A stretch of 64,000 bases of DNA from Rhea pennata (Eukaryota; Chordata; Aves; Rheiformes; Rheidae), in assembly GCF_028389875.1 (NCBI RefSeq), contig NC_084667.1, positions 64,334,570-64,398,569 on the forward strand, given 5' to 3'. How positions within the stretch are numbered: position 1 is the stretch's first letter; each line of letters opens with the position of its first letter. The notes below the pieces were generated by a model. That model saw nothing but the letters and a program-made list of their open reading frames with translations, did no database searches and was not told the DNA's origin. Positions 49,501 through 61,400 of this stretch are shown piece by piece. Both the position numbers and the translations under genes were made by a program.

Positions 49501-52500
49501 CTGAGTATGACATGTTACAGGGGCTCCAGGGGTCTGCCAGCATCATGGCAGGTGTGTAGGTGATACACGACACCGTAGCTTCCTGTCTTAGAAGAAAGAA
49601 AATGTAGAGCCTTAAATAATATATTCTTTAAAAGTCTCCACTGATCTGCTGGAACGCTTTCTGTGCAACACAGAAAAAGCATGGATGAGGGTTCAGGAAG
49701 GAGAATGTGCTGAAGAGTGACTCGTTCCTATTGATCAAATTGTCCAAATACTATCAATGAACTTGAACCGAAGATCAGAGCTTCCTCTTACACACTCCTT
49801 GCTCCTCACTGCCAAATACATATGTCTGACTCCATCAGCATAGAAGAGGTCATTTTAGCACATAGAAGGGTTGAGCACTAGAAAAGGCTTCTGACCAATT
49901 ACACCAATAAGGAATGTTTCATGGTTATAGCAATATTTACATACCAGTGAAACTTTTCTAGTTTGTCAACACACTGCCACTAGCAAAAGCCATTCTTGGC
50001 ACCACATATTTTTGTATTTTTGTCATTATTGCATTTTTCTACCAAGAAGAGATCAGTTGCCTCTCATCAAATTTTGTTTTTCCAGCAAGGGAGACAGGCT
50101 GTCACAGGAGAAGTACAGCTTTGCCTGTTTCTCTGCACCTTCACCGCATCTTCAGACCTCCAGGATCAGAGATGTCAATTTTTGTTATCATGAAAGTGGA
50201 ACAGCTGTGTGACAGGGAGCACAAGATATCTTAAGCATTTGGGGGCCTAGCAGCCAATAAATCAGCCAGTTGTCTTATTTGTGTTTTCTCTCAGAGAAAG
50301 CCTTGCGCTCTAGGAGTTATGGACACCTTGAGATGAGCCTGAGCTGGAGAAAATGCATTTTCTCAGTAAGAACATACACTAAGTACAGGACTCATGCACT
50401 CAGATGTGTATCTCAAGGGGTCTGAGAAGAACAAGTCTCCAGTCCATTAAGGGACATAGCTGGAGTTCTGCAGCCATTTCATTGCTTAGATAAATTCTAT
50501 TTTAATAAAATTTAAAGACAAGTATCTTTCTGGTATGAATAAATCAGCCACCATTAAAGTCTAGGCTATTTAGCACAGGCTATTCTTATATATCCTACAA
50601 TGCTTCCAGGACTCGAGCCAGTATCCAGATGTACCAGCTTACTGGCATTTAGCCAGGGAGGTCACTAACACAGCACTGTGCTGTATCCTCCAGCCATGCC
50701 TTCGTGGGCAGATTGAGAAGAAGCTATGGGTGGGCTATATCTGATTCTGGCATGGTAAACAGCCCTGGGCTCCAGCCTTGACATCTTCCAGGTTCCCAGC
50801 CTTCTGGTTTATGTCTTTCCATGTATTTATTATAGGAGAGTGTGTTTTCTGTAACTGCTTTTAGGTTATGCTCTCATTCCCAGTAAGGCTGGCTGGAAGC
50901 AAACTGCTCTCTGCATCTTCCAAAGTATACAGGGTGAATCACTTCATCTGCCTACTGGCTTTGTCAGAGAAAAGTGAATGTACATGGTCTGAGAAGTGCT
51001 AGCCACATCTTCTAGGGGCAAAGACAGGCCAGGTTCAGGTAGGTGTGAATGAGACTGTAGACTGCTCTAGCTCTTTTGAATACCTTCTCTGACCCAACTT
51101 TCTTTCATAGGTTATGGCACAGTGCGTCCTAAAACTGCTGGGGGCCAGATCTTCTGTGTCTTTTTTGCTCTGTTTGGAATCCCTCTGAATATTGTTTTTC
51201 TACACCGTGTTGGTAAGATACTCTCACTGCTGTGTAAAAAGCTGGGGAAATTCCTGTACGAGAAAGGAATGAGAAAGGTAATTTGTTCCACTTACTCAGG
51301 CACAGTTATATGCTCACTGCTATACTTCTTTCAAGATATATCATATCAAGAGCATTGTCCTATGTTACATTTGTTCTCATGCCATGTTAGGCACCATACT
51401 AGAACAAGAGATGAAAAGTTCTTCACCTTGCAGAGCTAAGCAGACAAGGTAGCAGTAGAAGAGAGAGAGGCAGAGAAAGGGATGCTTTTTGCCTATTCAT
51501 CTGAGCGGCAGGCATCTAGCCCCTTCAGCAAATGATGGAAAGAGAAGGTATCTCATCTCACTTCTCTAGAAACTTGTCTCAGGAGCTAACACTCTTGGGT
51601 AGTACCATTCTCTCTTTATGGCCAATAGATATGGATGAGATGACTGATCATCTCATGTCTAGATAGCAAAAAGTAGGTGAGCCAACCAGATGTTACAGGT
51701 ATCAGTAGATACTTGACTCATTGCTTAGCTAGCCCCTCTCCTCCCTTTACTCTGACAGACAGAAAACATCATGCTCAAATTGTCCATTTGAGCCCAGTTG
51801 TTGAAAGATGAGGAAGGAGGCACACATAAGGGGCTAGAGGCAGTCTGTCTCTTGCCTGGTTTTGCCCCAAGTTTTGCAGCTTCTCCTGTTATGTAACCAT
51901 CTTTAAAGAAGTGGAAAGAGCTTTTCTCTGTCCCTTACCATAATTCTCTTTCAGGAGGAGATATGAATGCTACAGACAACTCTATTCAAATTATTGATTT
52001 TCTTCCCATGTCTGGCAAACTTAAACGGAACATGAGGCTTGATCAGATATAGACTCTAGCATATGCACAATGCATTAAAGGCATGGAGAATTATCCAACA
52101 GTTGCCATTCATTTCAAGACAATCTGGAATTGTAAAATTCTGCACATAAATTATAGGTGTGTCTGACTGAGAAGTCTTAATTTAAAAGAAGTCTTTTCTT
52201 CCCAGTCAAGACCTCTTTCTAGCTGCATGGAGGTGAGATGGGCACTTCATCATCAGGAGCTCATTTGACAAAGATCTTCTTGTAGCTGGGTATTCACTGA
52301 GTGGGAGCCAAGCTGTGGCACTGATGCCATGCATCTTCAGAGGAATACAGGCAATGTTCAAGACTCCTGGAGATAACATTGTTGGAACAGATGTAAATTC
52401 TCCATGGAATATTTTTAAAATGTCTATTTTCTCAGGCAACTTTGAATGATTTTTGAGAGCAATACCTAAATTTCTAAAAACTAATTAAAAATGAACTAAT

Positions 52501-55500
52501 ATGATGAAAAAAACGGAAATAGTCTGATCCTGATAAAAGTCATTGAATAGGAATTCCTTCCATAATTCATGGTCATTGGAGGTTGATGCAAACACTAAAA
52601 AACCTACATGTCCCTCAGTTACTATAGCCATACAACTCCCATGGTGCATGGCTTACCTCTACTTTGGGGGCAGGCTGCAGTACCTTTAGAGGAAGCGAAT
52701 TCAGTACAACCCATCAGCCCCTGTGGTCGTAGCAGGTGGTCCCAGATAGCCACTCATTTGAATACTGCACCATTATATATGACCTTCTGCTGTGTCAAAT
52801 CAGAAATATAATTGAATTGGTTTCTTTTTCAGAAGAAGATCAAATTTCTGACCCTTTTGTTCTTCCTGGTGACGGGGATCCTAGTGTTTCTGTGTTTGCC
52901 ATCACTCTTCTTCCAGATAACAGAGGGCTGGTCCTACAGCGAAGGAATTTACTTTGCATTTATCACTCTCAGCACCATTGGCTTTGGTGATTATGTAGTA
53001 GGTAAGGTTGAATTCAGAGAGGAGACACAACAAAATGCCAGGGATACTACTGTAATTAACATAAGATGAGTGCACAAGCCACTAGTGAAGGTACTGTAGA
53101 GACAACTCTTCCATCTGGGTCTTCCTAATCCTCATCCTCTGTGGTTCTGAGGCAAACACTCTTCTCTAGGATTGCATCAGGTGATGAAAAGCACTAAGAT
53201 GTCTAAATAAAATGAAATACAGTGCTTTGGGGTGCAAAGAACCCACATATTTGGGGGAGGGGAAAGGGAAATGTAGAGCAGGACTCAAAGGGCCTGAGAA
53301 TTTGCGTATACCAAGGGAACAGTTTGTGACAGTCATACAAAATGAGGCATGTATCCCTGCTTTGGCCATCTAAGTCTTATGTTTCAAAGTGTACAGTAAA
53401 GAAATGATTGGTCATGTTTCAGAAGATATGATTTTACAGCAATTCTCCTCAAACCTGTGGAAAGGGGAGAAGTGGGGAAATGTACTCAGTTGTTGAAAAA
53501 TGGGAGCTTATACCCACATATCACTATGCCCTTCTAGTCTCCTGTGCATCACTGGGTGCTCTTTGACTTCACAAGTTGGAGCTTTGCATTTTCCCCGAAG
53601 TTAAACTGTTCAGTCCATGTCCAAAGTCCAGTGAACTGGAGTGCTTCTAGAAACACTGCTGTGGATCTGCTTACCCAAATACACTCTCCATAGAATTAGA
53701 GGAACTCTAAAATGAACACCAAGGGCCAAATAAGTGTCCGTGGAAGAAGCAATCAAACACCTGGACTTCACAGAGCATCAAAGTTTTCTCTACAACAAAC
53801 TGTCCTGCTGGCATCTTGCCAATCCAAACTTCATTTCAGCTGTGGTATGAGAAGGAAACTCTGGAGTTAGTATTTTAGCTCCAGTGCTGCCCACACAGTG
53901 AGTCTGGAAGTCTCACTTCACTTTCTGATGAACAGACTTCCACAGCACACCAAATACAAGGCTCTCAAGCCCTGCAGAGGGGCAAGAGGGGCTTCGGAGT
54001 ATGGGTGACTGTTCTGCTGCTTGTTTAGAAGATTTTTTTAGGTCAGGACTTTGGCAGAAGGGGCCCACAGGCTTTTCCAGACACTGTCCAATATTCCCTG
54101 CTGGCCTTAATTTTCCTGAATCTGTGTATGAGACCAGATGGTGCTTTGAAGATCCAGTCAACATCTTGCTTGTTTGCATGAGCTCATGGATTGTAATGAT
54201 CTCATAGCCTAGATGATTGCTCGTCCACGACGTAATGGATTCCTTTTCCTTCCCACAGGATGTGCCACACCAGTTATTGGCCCTGACCTGCTGTCTGTTA
54301 AAGGCCATTAAGTTTCACACAAACACATACAAACTCAAAGTCTCCATGTGGGTTGAATACATCTGGTCTTGTGAAATTTACTGTGTGTTTCAGAGACAGG
54401 GAGCAGAAGACATCATCATGTCATGAAAGTATCAACACCCAAGACCTCTGCAATGGCCATGAATTGGTTAGGCTACATTTTCCTATGTGATAGTAGCAGA
54501 TTAAGTATCCCTTAAAGCAAAGGAAACCAATCTCCCCTGACATTCTCTTCTCACCTAATCCATAGAAACACTCTTTGCCTCCAGCTCTGGTGAGTGATAT
54601 TGCCACAAGCAAGACACAACACTCAGGCATTTGCAAAGAATCTGCGTCACACAACAGCGGCCACCTTGCTTACTGTTTTCTCCAGCAAGGACCAATCTTT
54701 GTTATAGCAATGGAAGACAATATGTCACAGGCATTTCTTTTCTAACTGTTTGTAGGACTGATGACCCTGGTCTGTGCAATGCTAGGCACCTTAAACTTCA
54801 ATTACAGGCAATGCAGGAAGATGGAAGGTGACTAGGGCCTTGCAGGGGAAGATGTGAACAAATGGACAGCAGCCCAACTGGCTTGTTCTCTTCCTTTGCC
54901 CCAAAATACAGGTGTGCTTTACAATAATGGGAGCAGGTCACAGTCTGAAAACCACCACTTCCTTAGCACTTTCCTGCTCTGCAGACAAGCTGTTTTACAA
55001 ATACAATTAAAAGATCATCATCAGACAGACCTTCTGACTCTGTAATTTCATCTTCATTAAAGTGACCTAACTGGAGCTGAAATATTTTTTCCTGCAACAT
55101 TTATCTCCATTGGCATTAAACAATGAAATAAAATATTAAGTTTAATACCTCAAACCTCCGCAATGAAACAAGCAGAATCAATGGCTATCCTCACTATTAT
55201 GCATTTAGAATTGATTACAGAAGACAGATGGATTTGTGTTGGCCAAGTGGAACAGAACAGGTTTGAGTTCATTTGTATATTAGTTCAAATTAATTAACTG
55301 CACATTAATATTAATATTAGTATTAATGTTAATATTCAAATTAGTTAATTGCATATTAATTCTAAGCTCTTCTGTAGCTGTAGTGCATCAAGCATGAGAT
55401 AAAGCCTCTTTTTTTTTTCAGGGAGACATCCTAGGAAAATGCCAGAGTCTGAATTTAACTGTTTTTGTACGTGCACACGTAGGTGAAACTCCCCTTGGGC

Positions 55501-57159
55501 TGTAAACCAACCTCATGTTCTACTTAAGCCCAGTTTTGAGTAAACATTGTGAAGACATTACAAGTTGCTTTGCTAACATGATGTTGAAACCCTCTCCGCA
55601 AATCATGAGCTCCAGCTAACAGCACAAAAAGGAGATGCTTTGCAGCAAGGCCGGCAGCTCCTCTGCCAAGTCAACTCCAGTAGTAGCAGAAGAAACAACT
55701 GTTGGATCCCTATGCATTACAGCAAACCAGCACCCTCCTGCCCCATTTCCAAAGATCTTGCACAATGAAGTACAATAATCTTGCACATTGATTTATGCAA
55801 TGCTAAGCACTGCAGGACCTGAAATGAGTTGCCAGCATCCTGACTCCTTCCAAGAAGTTTCACAATGGGAAATGCTCTACGAGGCTTGCACTAACCTCCA
55901 TGCCCATGCATCTTGCTATGTTACCTTCTGTGTGGAGTCACCCTTAACAGTGACTTATAACACTTGATAAGCAGTATTACCATTAAACTCAAATTTTAAA
56001 GCAAATGCCATGGTTATATCAGCCGGCTCATGCTAGTAAAGTTGCATGGGATTGAATGCAGTAGGAGTAAAAACTCTCTGAACATTGGTCATGCTGACAT
56101 CTGAGGAACCAAATTAAATGACCCATGCAGAACAGCGAGTGTGGAATACTGAGTGATGTTAAGAGGTTTAGACTGCATGAAATATGCTTCGATCCACTGA
56201 TTTCCAACACAGAAAGTTGTGTTCTCAGTATGTGACAGTGAGTTCTCATCAATCACCTACTTTTTTAATGAAGAAAGGTCCTGCAGCCATTCAAAAACAA
56301 AGTAGGAGTTGCAACTTCTCTCTTTCTGTGATCAAGGATACCTGTAATTTAAAATAATTTTGTATTTGGTCATAGTCACATGATGTTGGAAGAATATACA
56401 GAATTACAATAGTCCAGATAGCAATTGTAGAGCAGTTTTAGTGGCCCACTATGCTTTGTTTTTTGTGCCTTCTGAGTTTGGGAATACTTTCATAATAAAA
56501 CTACACAATCTACTTGTATATGCAGAGGTTGCGATGGAGTTGGCATAAGGGGAAAAATATCCTGATCTGATGCTAACCCATCTCAATCTCAGCGTATCTT
56601 TTTGAAGGGCTAGCATGGTAGACTGGTAGGTACCCGCTTATTACAGCCACAAGAGACTGGCCCTACCTGAACCTAAAGCATGTTTTCCTTTGAGCTGCAG
56701 CCTTGCTGGGGAAGTTACCTTAAAGCACTCAACGTAAAATACTTTGATGAATTCACTAGGTTGGCCCATTTTACACAGGCAAAGCAATTTAAACTTGTTA
56801 ATTTTCCTTTTCTTTCTCGCTCTCTGTCTGCAGGAAAACAACCTGACAGGAATTATTTTTCCTACTACCGAACACTGGTGGCCATTTGGATCCTTTTTGG
56901 CCTTGCCTGGATTGCTCTCCTGTTTAATTTATTGACAACGGTACTGGAAGATACTGAAAAAATAATTGCCAAGGATCTCCATCAAATGGGAAGAGTGAGT
57001 AAGGACAGTGAAGCAAGTCAACAAAGATGCTGGCCTGCTCAGTTTATTCCAGTAGAAGAACTACAACTACCGTATACTGGAGGGGATGCACAGAAAATTG
57101 AATCATTAGCAGCAGGTTCTGAACACCCAAAAAATGAAAAAAATGTTTTTTTCTCATAG
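46379..57159 (+). CDS. KCNK16: K2P channel, KCNK16 (TALK-1)-like, five exons
   Basis: This predicts a 325-residue two-pore-domain potassium channel of the plasma membrane. Such channels work as dimers and carry background K+ leak; the TALK group is activated by alkaline pH. Exons are 46,379-46,573, 48,590-48,710, 51,111-51,277, 52,833-53,001 and 56,834-57,159, all with GT/AG ends and matching phases. Visible parts are M1 (about residues 8-28), the extracellular cap, pore 1 TIGYG (104-108), M2 (115-140), M3 (166-187), pore 2 TIGFGD (209-214), M4 (232-254) and a cytoplasmic tail. NWDFSNSFFFAGTVVSTIGYG and FAFITLSTIGFGDYVVG fit KCNK16 better than KCNK17 or KCNK5. The start at 46,379 matches the family start; an in-frame ATG at 46,226 would add 51 residues. 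Oddities are a missing cap cysteine and Thr after the first filter. KCNK17 is the main alternative name. Confidence 0.88.
46574..48589 (+). other. KCNK16-like intron 1
   Basis: This is a 2.0-kb intron between exons 1 and 2, phase 0. It holds short A-rich runs (about 46,785-46,815) and no recognised transposon. Confidence 0.8.
48590..48710 (+). CDS. KCNK16: KCNK16-like exon 2 (cap end and pore 1)
   Basis: It encodes residues 66-105 after acceptor CCCTCACAG. It holds further sequons NLT and NES, then the pore helix SFFFAGTVVSTI. The donor GTAGGA splits the first glycine of GYG (phase 1), the K2P-typical intron position within the selectivity filter. A TG repeat lies just downstream in the intron. 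Confidence 0.92.
48711..51110 (+). other. KCNK16-like intron 2
   Basis: A 2.4-kb phase 1 intron, opening with the TG repeat. No other repeat or exon was recognised inside it. Confidence 0.8.
48724..48782 (+). repeat. (TG)n microsatellite just after exon 2 donor
   Basis: TG-rich repeats start about 14 bases past the exon 2 splice donor, with one interruption (CCTCTACC), and contain at least ten consecutive TG units in the second part. In RNA this is a UG-rich tract. Confidence 0.9.
51111..51277 (+). CDS. KCNK16: KCNK16-like exon 3 (filter 1 and M2)
   Basis: It encodes residues 106-161 after acceptor TCTTTCATAG. It completes GYGTVRPKT, the M2 helix IFCVFFALFGIPLNIVFL, and the M2-M3 loop (KKLGKFLYEKGMRK). 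Donor AAG then GTAATT at 51,278, phase 0, is a somewhat weak site. Confidence 0.92.
51278..52832 (+). other. KCNK16-like intron 3
   Basis: A 1.6-kb phase 0 intron. Nothing else is recognised in it. Confidence 0.8.
52833..53001 (+). CDS. KCNK16: KCNK16-like exon 4 (M3 and pore 2)
   Basis: It encodes residues 162-217 after acceptor TTTCTTTTTCAG. M3 is LTLLFFLVTGILVFLCLP. The conserved EGWSYSEGIYFAFITL segment and the second filter TIGFGD follow. The donor G then GTAAGG at 53,002 leaves phase 1. Confidence 0.93.
53002..56833 (+). other. KCNK16-like intron 4
   Basis: A 3.8-kb phase 1 intron, AT-rich. It contains the duplicated AT-rich unit at 55,284-55,360. No coding exon was recognised. Confidence 0.8.
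55284..55360. repeat. duplicated 26-bp AT-rich unit around TTAATA runs
   Basis: TTCAAATTAATTAACTGCAC at 55,284 recurs as TTCAAATTAGTTAATTGCAT at 55,335. TTAATATTAATATTAG-type runs lie between. It is an imperfect direct repeat within intron 4, also rich in short palindromes. Confidence 0.75.
56834..57159 (+). CDS. KCNK16: KCNK16-like exon 5 (M4, tail, stop)
   Basis: It begins after acceptor CTCTGTCTGCAG. It encodes the end of the pore 2 loop (GKQPDRNYFSYYRTL), M4 (VAIWILFGLAWIALLFNLL) and a hydrophilic cytoplasmic tail of about 70 residues, ending NEKNVFFS and TAG. The tail has little likeness to mammalian KCNK16. A strong internal donor-like site, AGA then GTGAGTAAG, lies at 56,996. Confidence 0.9.
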
Positions 57160-57754
57160 TAAAAGTATTTCCATAACCTATGGGGATTGAATTCTTCATT
57201 GGAGATTTGCTAGTGCATTATTCTAAAGAAATTCCCATGGAAATAACATTTCTCCTGCCTTTTGCTGAGATATGACCTTTCAGAACTCAAGATTTAAAGT
57301 ACACAAAGTAAGACTATTAATGGTAAGAAATTTGCTCCTCAGTTTGCCCTGAGGTTGTGCTAACAACCTGACAAGTGCACTGGTTTTGCAAGGCTTCTTT
57401 GAGGTTTTTCCACAAAAATGCAGAGGAGGTGCATGGTAGAGCTTGCTGGTTCTGTTTGGATTTTGCTGCTTGTAAAAACTCACATCTGTTCCAAGAACTG
57501 ACATGCACAAGCTTTTCTGAGGCATTTTATAGCACCTTTGGAGAAAGAAATAAAGGGATATAACTTAATAATGCCTGATTTAAGCTGTCATATTGAATAA
57601 GCCTGCAAGACTTGGAAGACATGTTTGAAAGGCAGAACCTGGGCTCAGTTAAGGGGCACAAGAGGCATCTAATGGACAGGGTTAGAAAAAGGTTAGCTGT
57701 GTTAGAAATGGTTTATGCTACCTCTTCCTGTTTTATACTAAGATGAATAAAGCC
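57160..57754 (+). other. KCNK16-like 3' UTR with poly(A) signals
   Basis: AATAAA occurs at 57,549-57,554 and 57,746-57,751, roughly 390 and 590 bases after the stop. Either could end the transcript. No GU-rich downstream element is obvious after either. Confidence 0.6.
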
Positions 57755-58205
57755 AATTTCACATTTTATCCCTGTGGCTTTGAAAAAACGTTTATGATGG
57801 CGCTTATAAAGAGTATATAAACACATATGCATTTAATTCAGTTTTTTGTAGCATTTTATAAGAACAGCGACTGGTTTGAATGAAGGAGTCCTCACTGCAT
57901 CAGAGCCTTGCTGCTATGCTTGTATTTCATAGGCACTCGAATGCAGTTTAAAAATGATCATACTGCTCAGTGCTAAGGTAGCTTGCCAAGTACCATCATT
58001 GTCTAAACAGCCCAGCCTTATCGTCAACCAAGTAAAACAAGGATCTCAAATCTGGACTCAGCCTCAGAGTTTCAGGTGTACTGCTTGGCACACAGGTCAT
58101 CCATGGGTGAAGACTGGCCTTTAACAGCTCAGTCTACACTTCAGATGCTTTGCGTGCGTCAAGAGCGTACAAAGCCCTACTTCTAAGTGCTGGCAAAACC
58201 CCTGT
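57755..58205. other. noncoding stretch, nothing recognised
   Basis: Downstream flank of the channel gene. No exon or repeat is recognised. Confidence 0.45.
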
Positions 58206-58400
58206 GGTAGACAGTCATAGAGGAGAAAAGTCCAGTGGGTGTATATGGTTACATCAAAGGTCAGACAAGCCCAATATCCTGTCTCTGACAGTGGCTAGTA
58301 GCATATGCCTCAAAATTAAGGACAAGGCAGCTCTGCCATCCTCCATCCCTGATGTGCCCTCTCTCTTCCAGTAGCTAGTGGCTGGAGGCTGCCCAGGCAA
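58206..58400 (+). repeat. possible ancient interspersed repeat
   Basis: AGCCCAATATCCTGTCTCTG followed by ACAGTGGCTAGTAGCATATG resembles a motif I associate with old reptile and bird LINE-derived repeats. This rests on memory of the motif only; no terminal repeat is visible. Confidence 0.35.
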
Positions 58401-61400
58401 GAAGTGGAGTCTCACAACCTAAAATTCCTTGAATTTGTCTAAATGCTGAATTCATAGTGACATCCACAGCAACCTGACAAGGTGGTGGACAGATTAACTA
58501 CACAAAGTACCTCTCTGCTATTTCTGAACCTGTTGCTTGACAGGTTTCTTTTTAGATACCCTCTGGTTCCTGTTCTGAGAGATGGTGAATAATTGTTTTG
58601 AGCTCACCCTCCAAGGTTGCAGCAAGAGCAGCCTCCTCCTGGAGATGTAGTTTTACTGGCAGAGCTATTCTTGTATGAAAAAGGAGAATAAATTACAACT
58701 ATAAAGTAATTTTTGGTCATAAAGATGCAATCAGCCTTGAAGTTGAACTTGTAACTACTTCAGTCAAACAAAACCACACTTCTTGCCAAAACAGCTCTGT
58801 TGGTTCAAGATCTGGCATGTAAACCTGGCCAAATATGCACTCTCCTTCCCTCCCCAAACTACTTCCCAGTGCTGCCCTCAAGGATGACTTCTCATGTAAC
58901 ATCTCTCACTCACAGGAAGCCTTTCTCAGGCAGTAGGACTAAGAACTACTCAAAGTCGGGCAGATTGGTGGGGACCATGGCTGCATTGTAGGACACAACA
59001 ATCTCTAAGCAAGCTGTGACCCAGCTGCTATGACAAGATGACACAACTGACAGCTGAGCAGAGGAAGTAGCTGGATGCTGGCAGGTGGGGATCCCTTCAC
59101 CATGTTGTGTTCCCCTGTCACCAAGCCATGACTGACAGTATATTTACCAGACATCACTTTTTCACTGCTGCCTTTTCCTAGTCCTTCCTACAGGGCCCAT
59201 TTATCCTGTCCCCAATCCAGCAGAGATACTGTCAGGACAGGTTTAGGGAAGAGGTGATTCCAGCTGGATTGCACAGCCTCTTGTGGTCCCCTCCAGTCTC
59301 GTTCACTGTGTTTGATGCTCCCCAGTGCCAGGATGTCAGGCAGAGCCACTGGGCTGGTGCACAATGTGTGTCCATTTGCTGGACAGAAGAAGACATGGAG
59401 GGAAATTATGCCTCCAAGGAACACCTTTAAAACAATACGCTTCTGAAAGGTTTTGCTCCACTTGTTACCACTGTTCTGCTCACTCCCTACTGTGACAAAT
59501 AACATGACCCAGCCCTGAAACAAACTGATAATGTCTTGTTGCAATATGGAGTTGGAAAAAACAAGAATGCTTGTTCAAACATTTCAGGGAAGGGCAAGAG
59601 AGGTTCCTTGTGGACTCTGACCACAAGCAAAACCAGTGGCTCCTCAAACAAATAAGGACAAATTCTCACATGGGCAGGTGTTTAATGAAAAGCCATGAAA
59701 ACCAAACACTTGCCATTTCTGAAAGCCAGTCTGTCCTCTACAACTATTGTCACAAGATGCAGCCAACTCATTTTTTAAAGCATCTCTTGTCATCATCCTC
59801 CCCAAGGTAAGGATGTGTCCCTGAGGACAAGGATAGAGGGGCAGAGAGACTGAGTGATTTACCCAGGGCCAGAGGAAGTGGGAATCTGAGCTAGGAATGG
59901 CCGTGATGGTGCTGCCCTGCTTCAGGCACCATGAATCAAGGTGTCCCTGTGGGGCTCCTTCCTCCTCACATAAACCTTTAGCTATGGCTCCTGCACACAG
60001 AGAAAACACAGCCATGAGCATAAAACACAAAACCTCTCTGGAGAAATTCAAATGAGTATCCTGAGAAAAAAAGACTGGCCATCTGTAAAACCCTGTAGGG
60101 CTGCAGAGAGGCCATTTGAGAAAAGGCCTTGGCTTTCCTTCTCGTGCCCTCTTGTGGCTGTACGCCGCCAGACCCCGTCCTTCAGCATTATGTCCGTGTT
60201 CAGGCGGTTTTATACCATCTCCTGCCCAGGCCTCTGCTGCCAGTTTGGCTCATCTAGCTGATGGCAGCACTGCCTGGGACATGTCCCGGGACAGCAGCTT
60301 TGCCAGTGCAAACTAGAGGAAGCCAACTCATATCTTGATATGGTTCACAGAGGCTCGCTGAAGACAAAAACATGCCTCTTTCTCCCTTGAGACAGAGTCA
60401 AGGATGTGCACCTTGTGCACACCCTTGTATATCCTCCATATACATGGATGTATATCCTCCATGTATATGATAGAGTGCAGATCCAGCCGGGGATCCTGCC
60501 TCATCCTGGCACAGAAACAGCTTTGTGGGGGTCAGCCGGGGAGGCGATGGCTTTAGCTTTGCAAACTCACCACAGGGAGGATCCTCACTTATAGCCCACC
60601 TGCAGCCAGGAGATGTCTGCTGTGCAACCAATGAATGCACCAACTTTCACCACACACCTTGGCCTCAGGACTGACAAATTAATCCACACTCTCTGTCCTG
60701 TGAGAGCATGGGCTGGTCTAGGAAAAAAAAAATGCAAAATGGTAGGTTTGCTGTGGCTTTGGAGTTGGGCTGAGCTGGCCTGAACTGTGGTAGCCCTGAG
60801 GGCAGGCGGTGGTGCTTGCCACAGAACAGATGGAGAACAAAGCTGCAGATAGATGGAGAAAAGAAAAGCACTAAAGTGTGTGTGGTCCTTTCCACTGAGA
60901 AAGGCAAGGGGAAAAGCCCTGGAAAATTGTAAGCCAGGGTGGGAGAGGAATTTTTTTGTTCCTTATATTTATGCTGAACAATAAGGCTGTCTCCAGAAGG
61001 GCTTAGGCACACCAACAGATCTCTCCAGGGACGCAGGAAGCAGCCTCTTCCAGCAGTATTATCTTCTGAGTACTGCACAACCACAGCAGATCTTGTCCTT
61101 GCCTCACCCCTGAAAGAGAGAGTCATTGCTTTCCACGCAGGGAGTAGAGGCCCAGTGTAAATTATGTCACCTGAGTTCATGCAAGAGCCCTTCGGCAAAC
61201 ATCTCCCAAGTCCAGTGCTCTTTCAAGTCTGATGCCTCATTTTGCTATTGCTTACTAATAAATCGGACCCAGCAAGCAGTCCTGTAGTTGTTGAGGTTAA
61301 GAAAAATAATTTTGGTCTGAGAGCGAAGTTAGAACACAGCTTGTCCTCAGCAGCCAGAGTTTCATAAAGGCCCCAAGACGTTTAATTTATGAATATACGC

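Noticed and set aside
60665-61198. 177-residue minus-strand frame
   Set aside because: No motif or membrane topology that fits a family; composition resembles noncoding flank.
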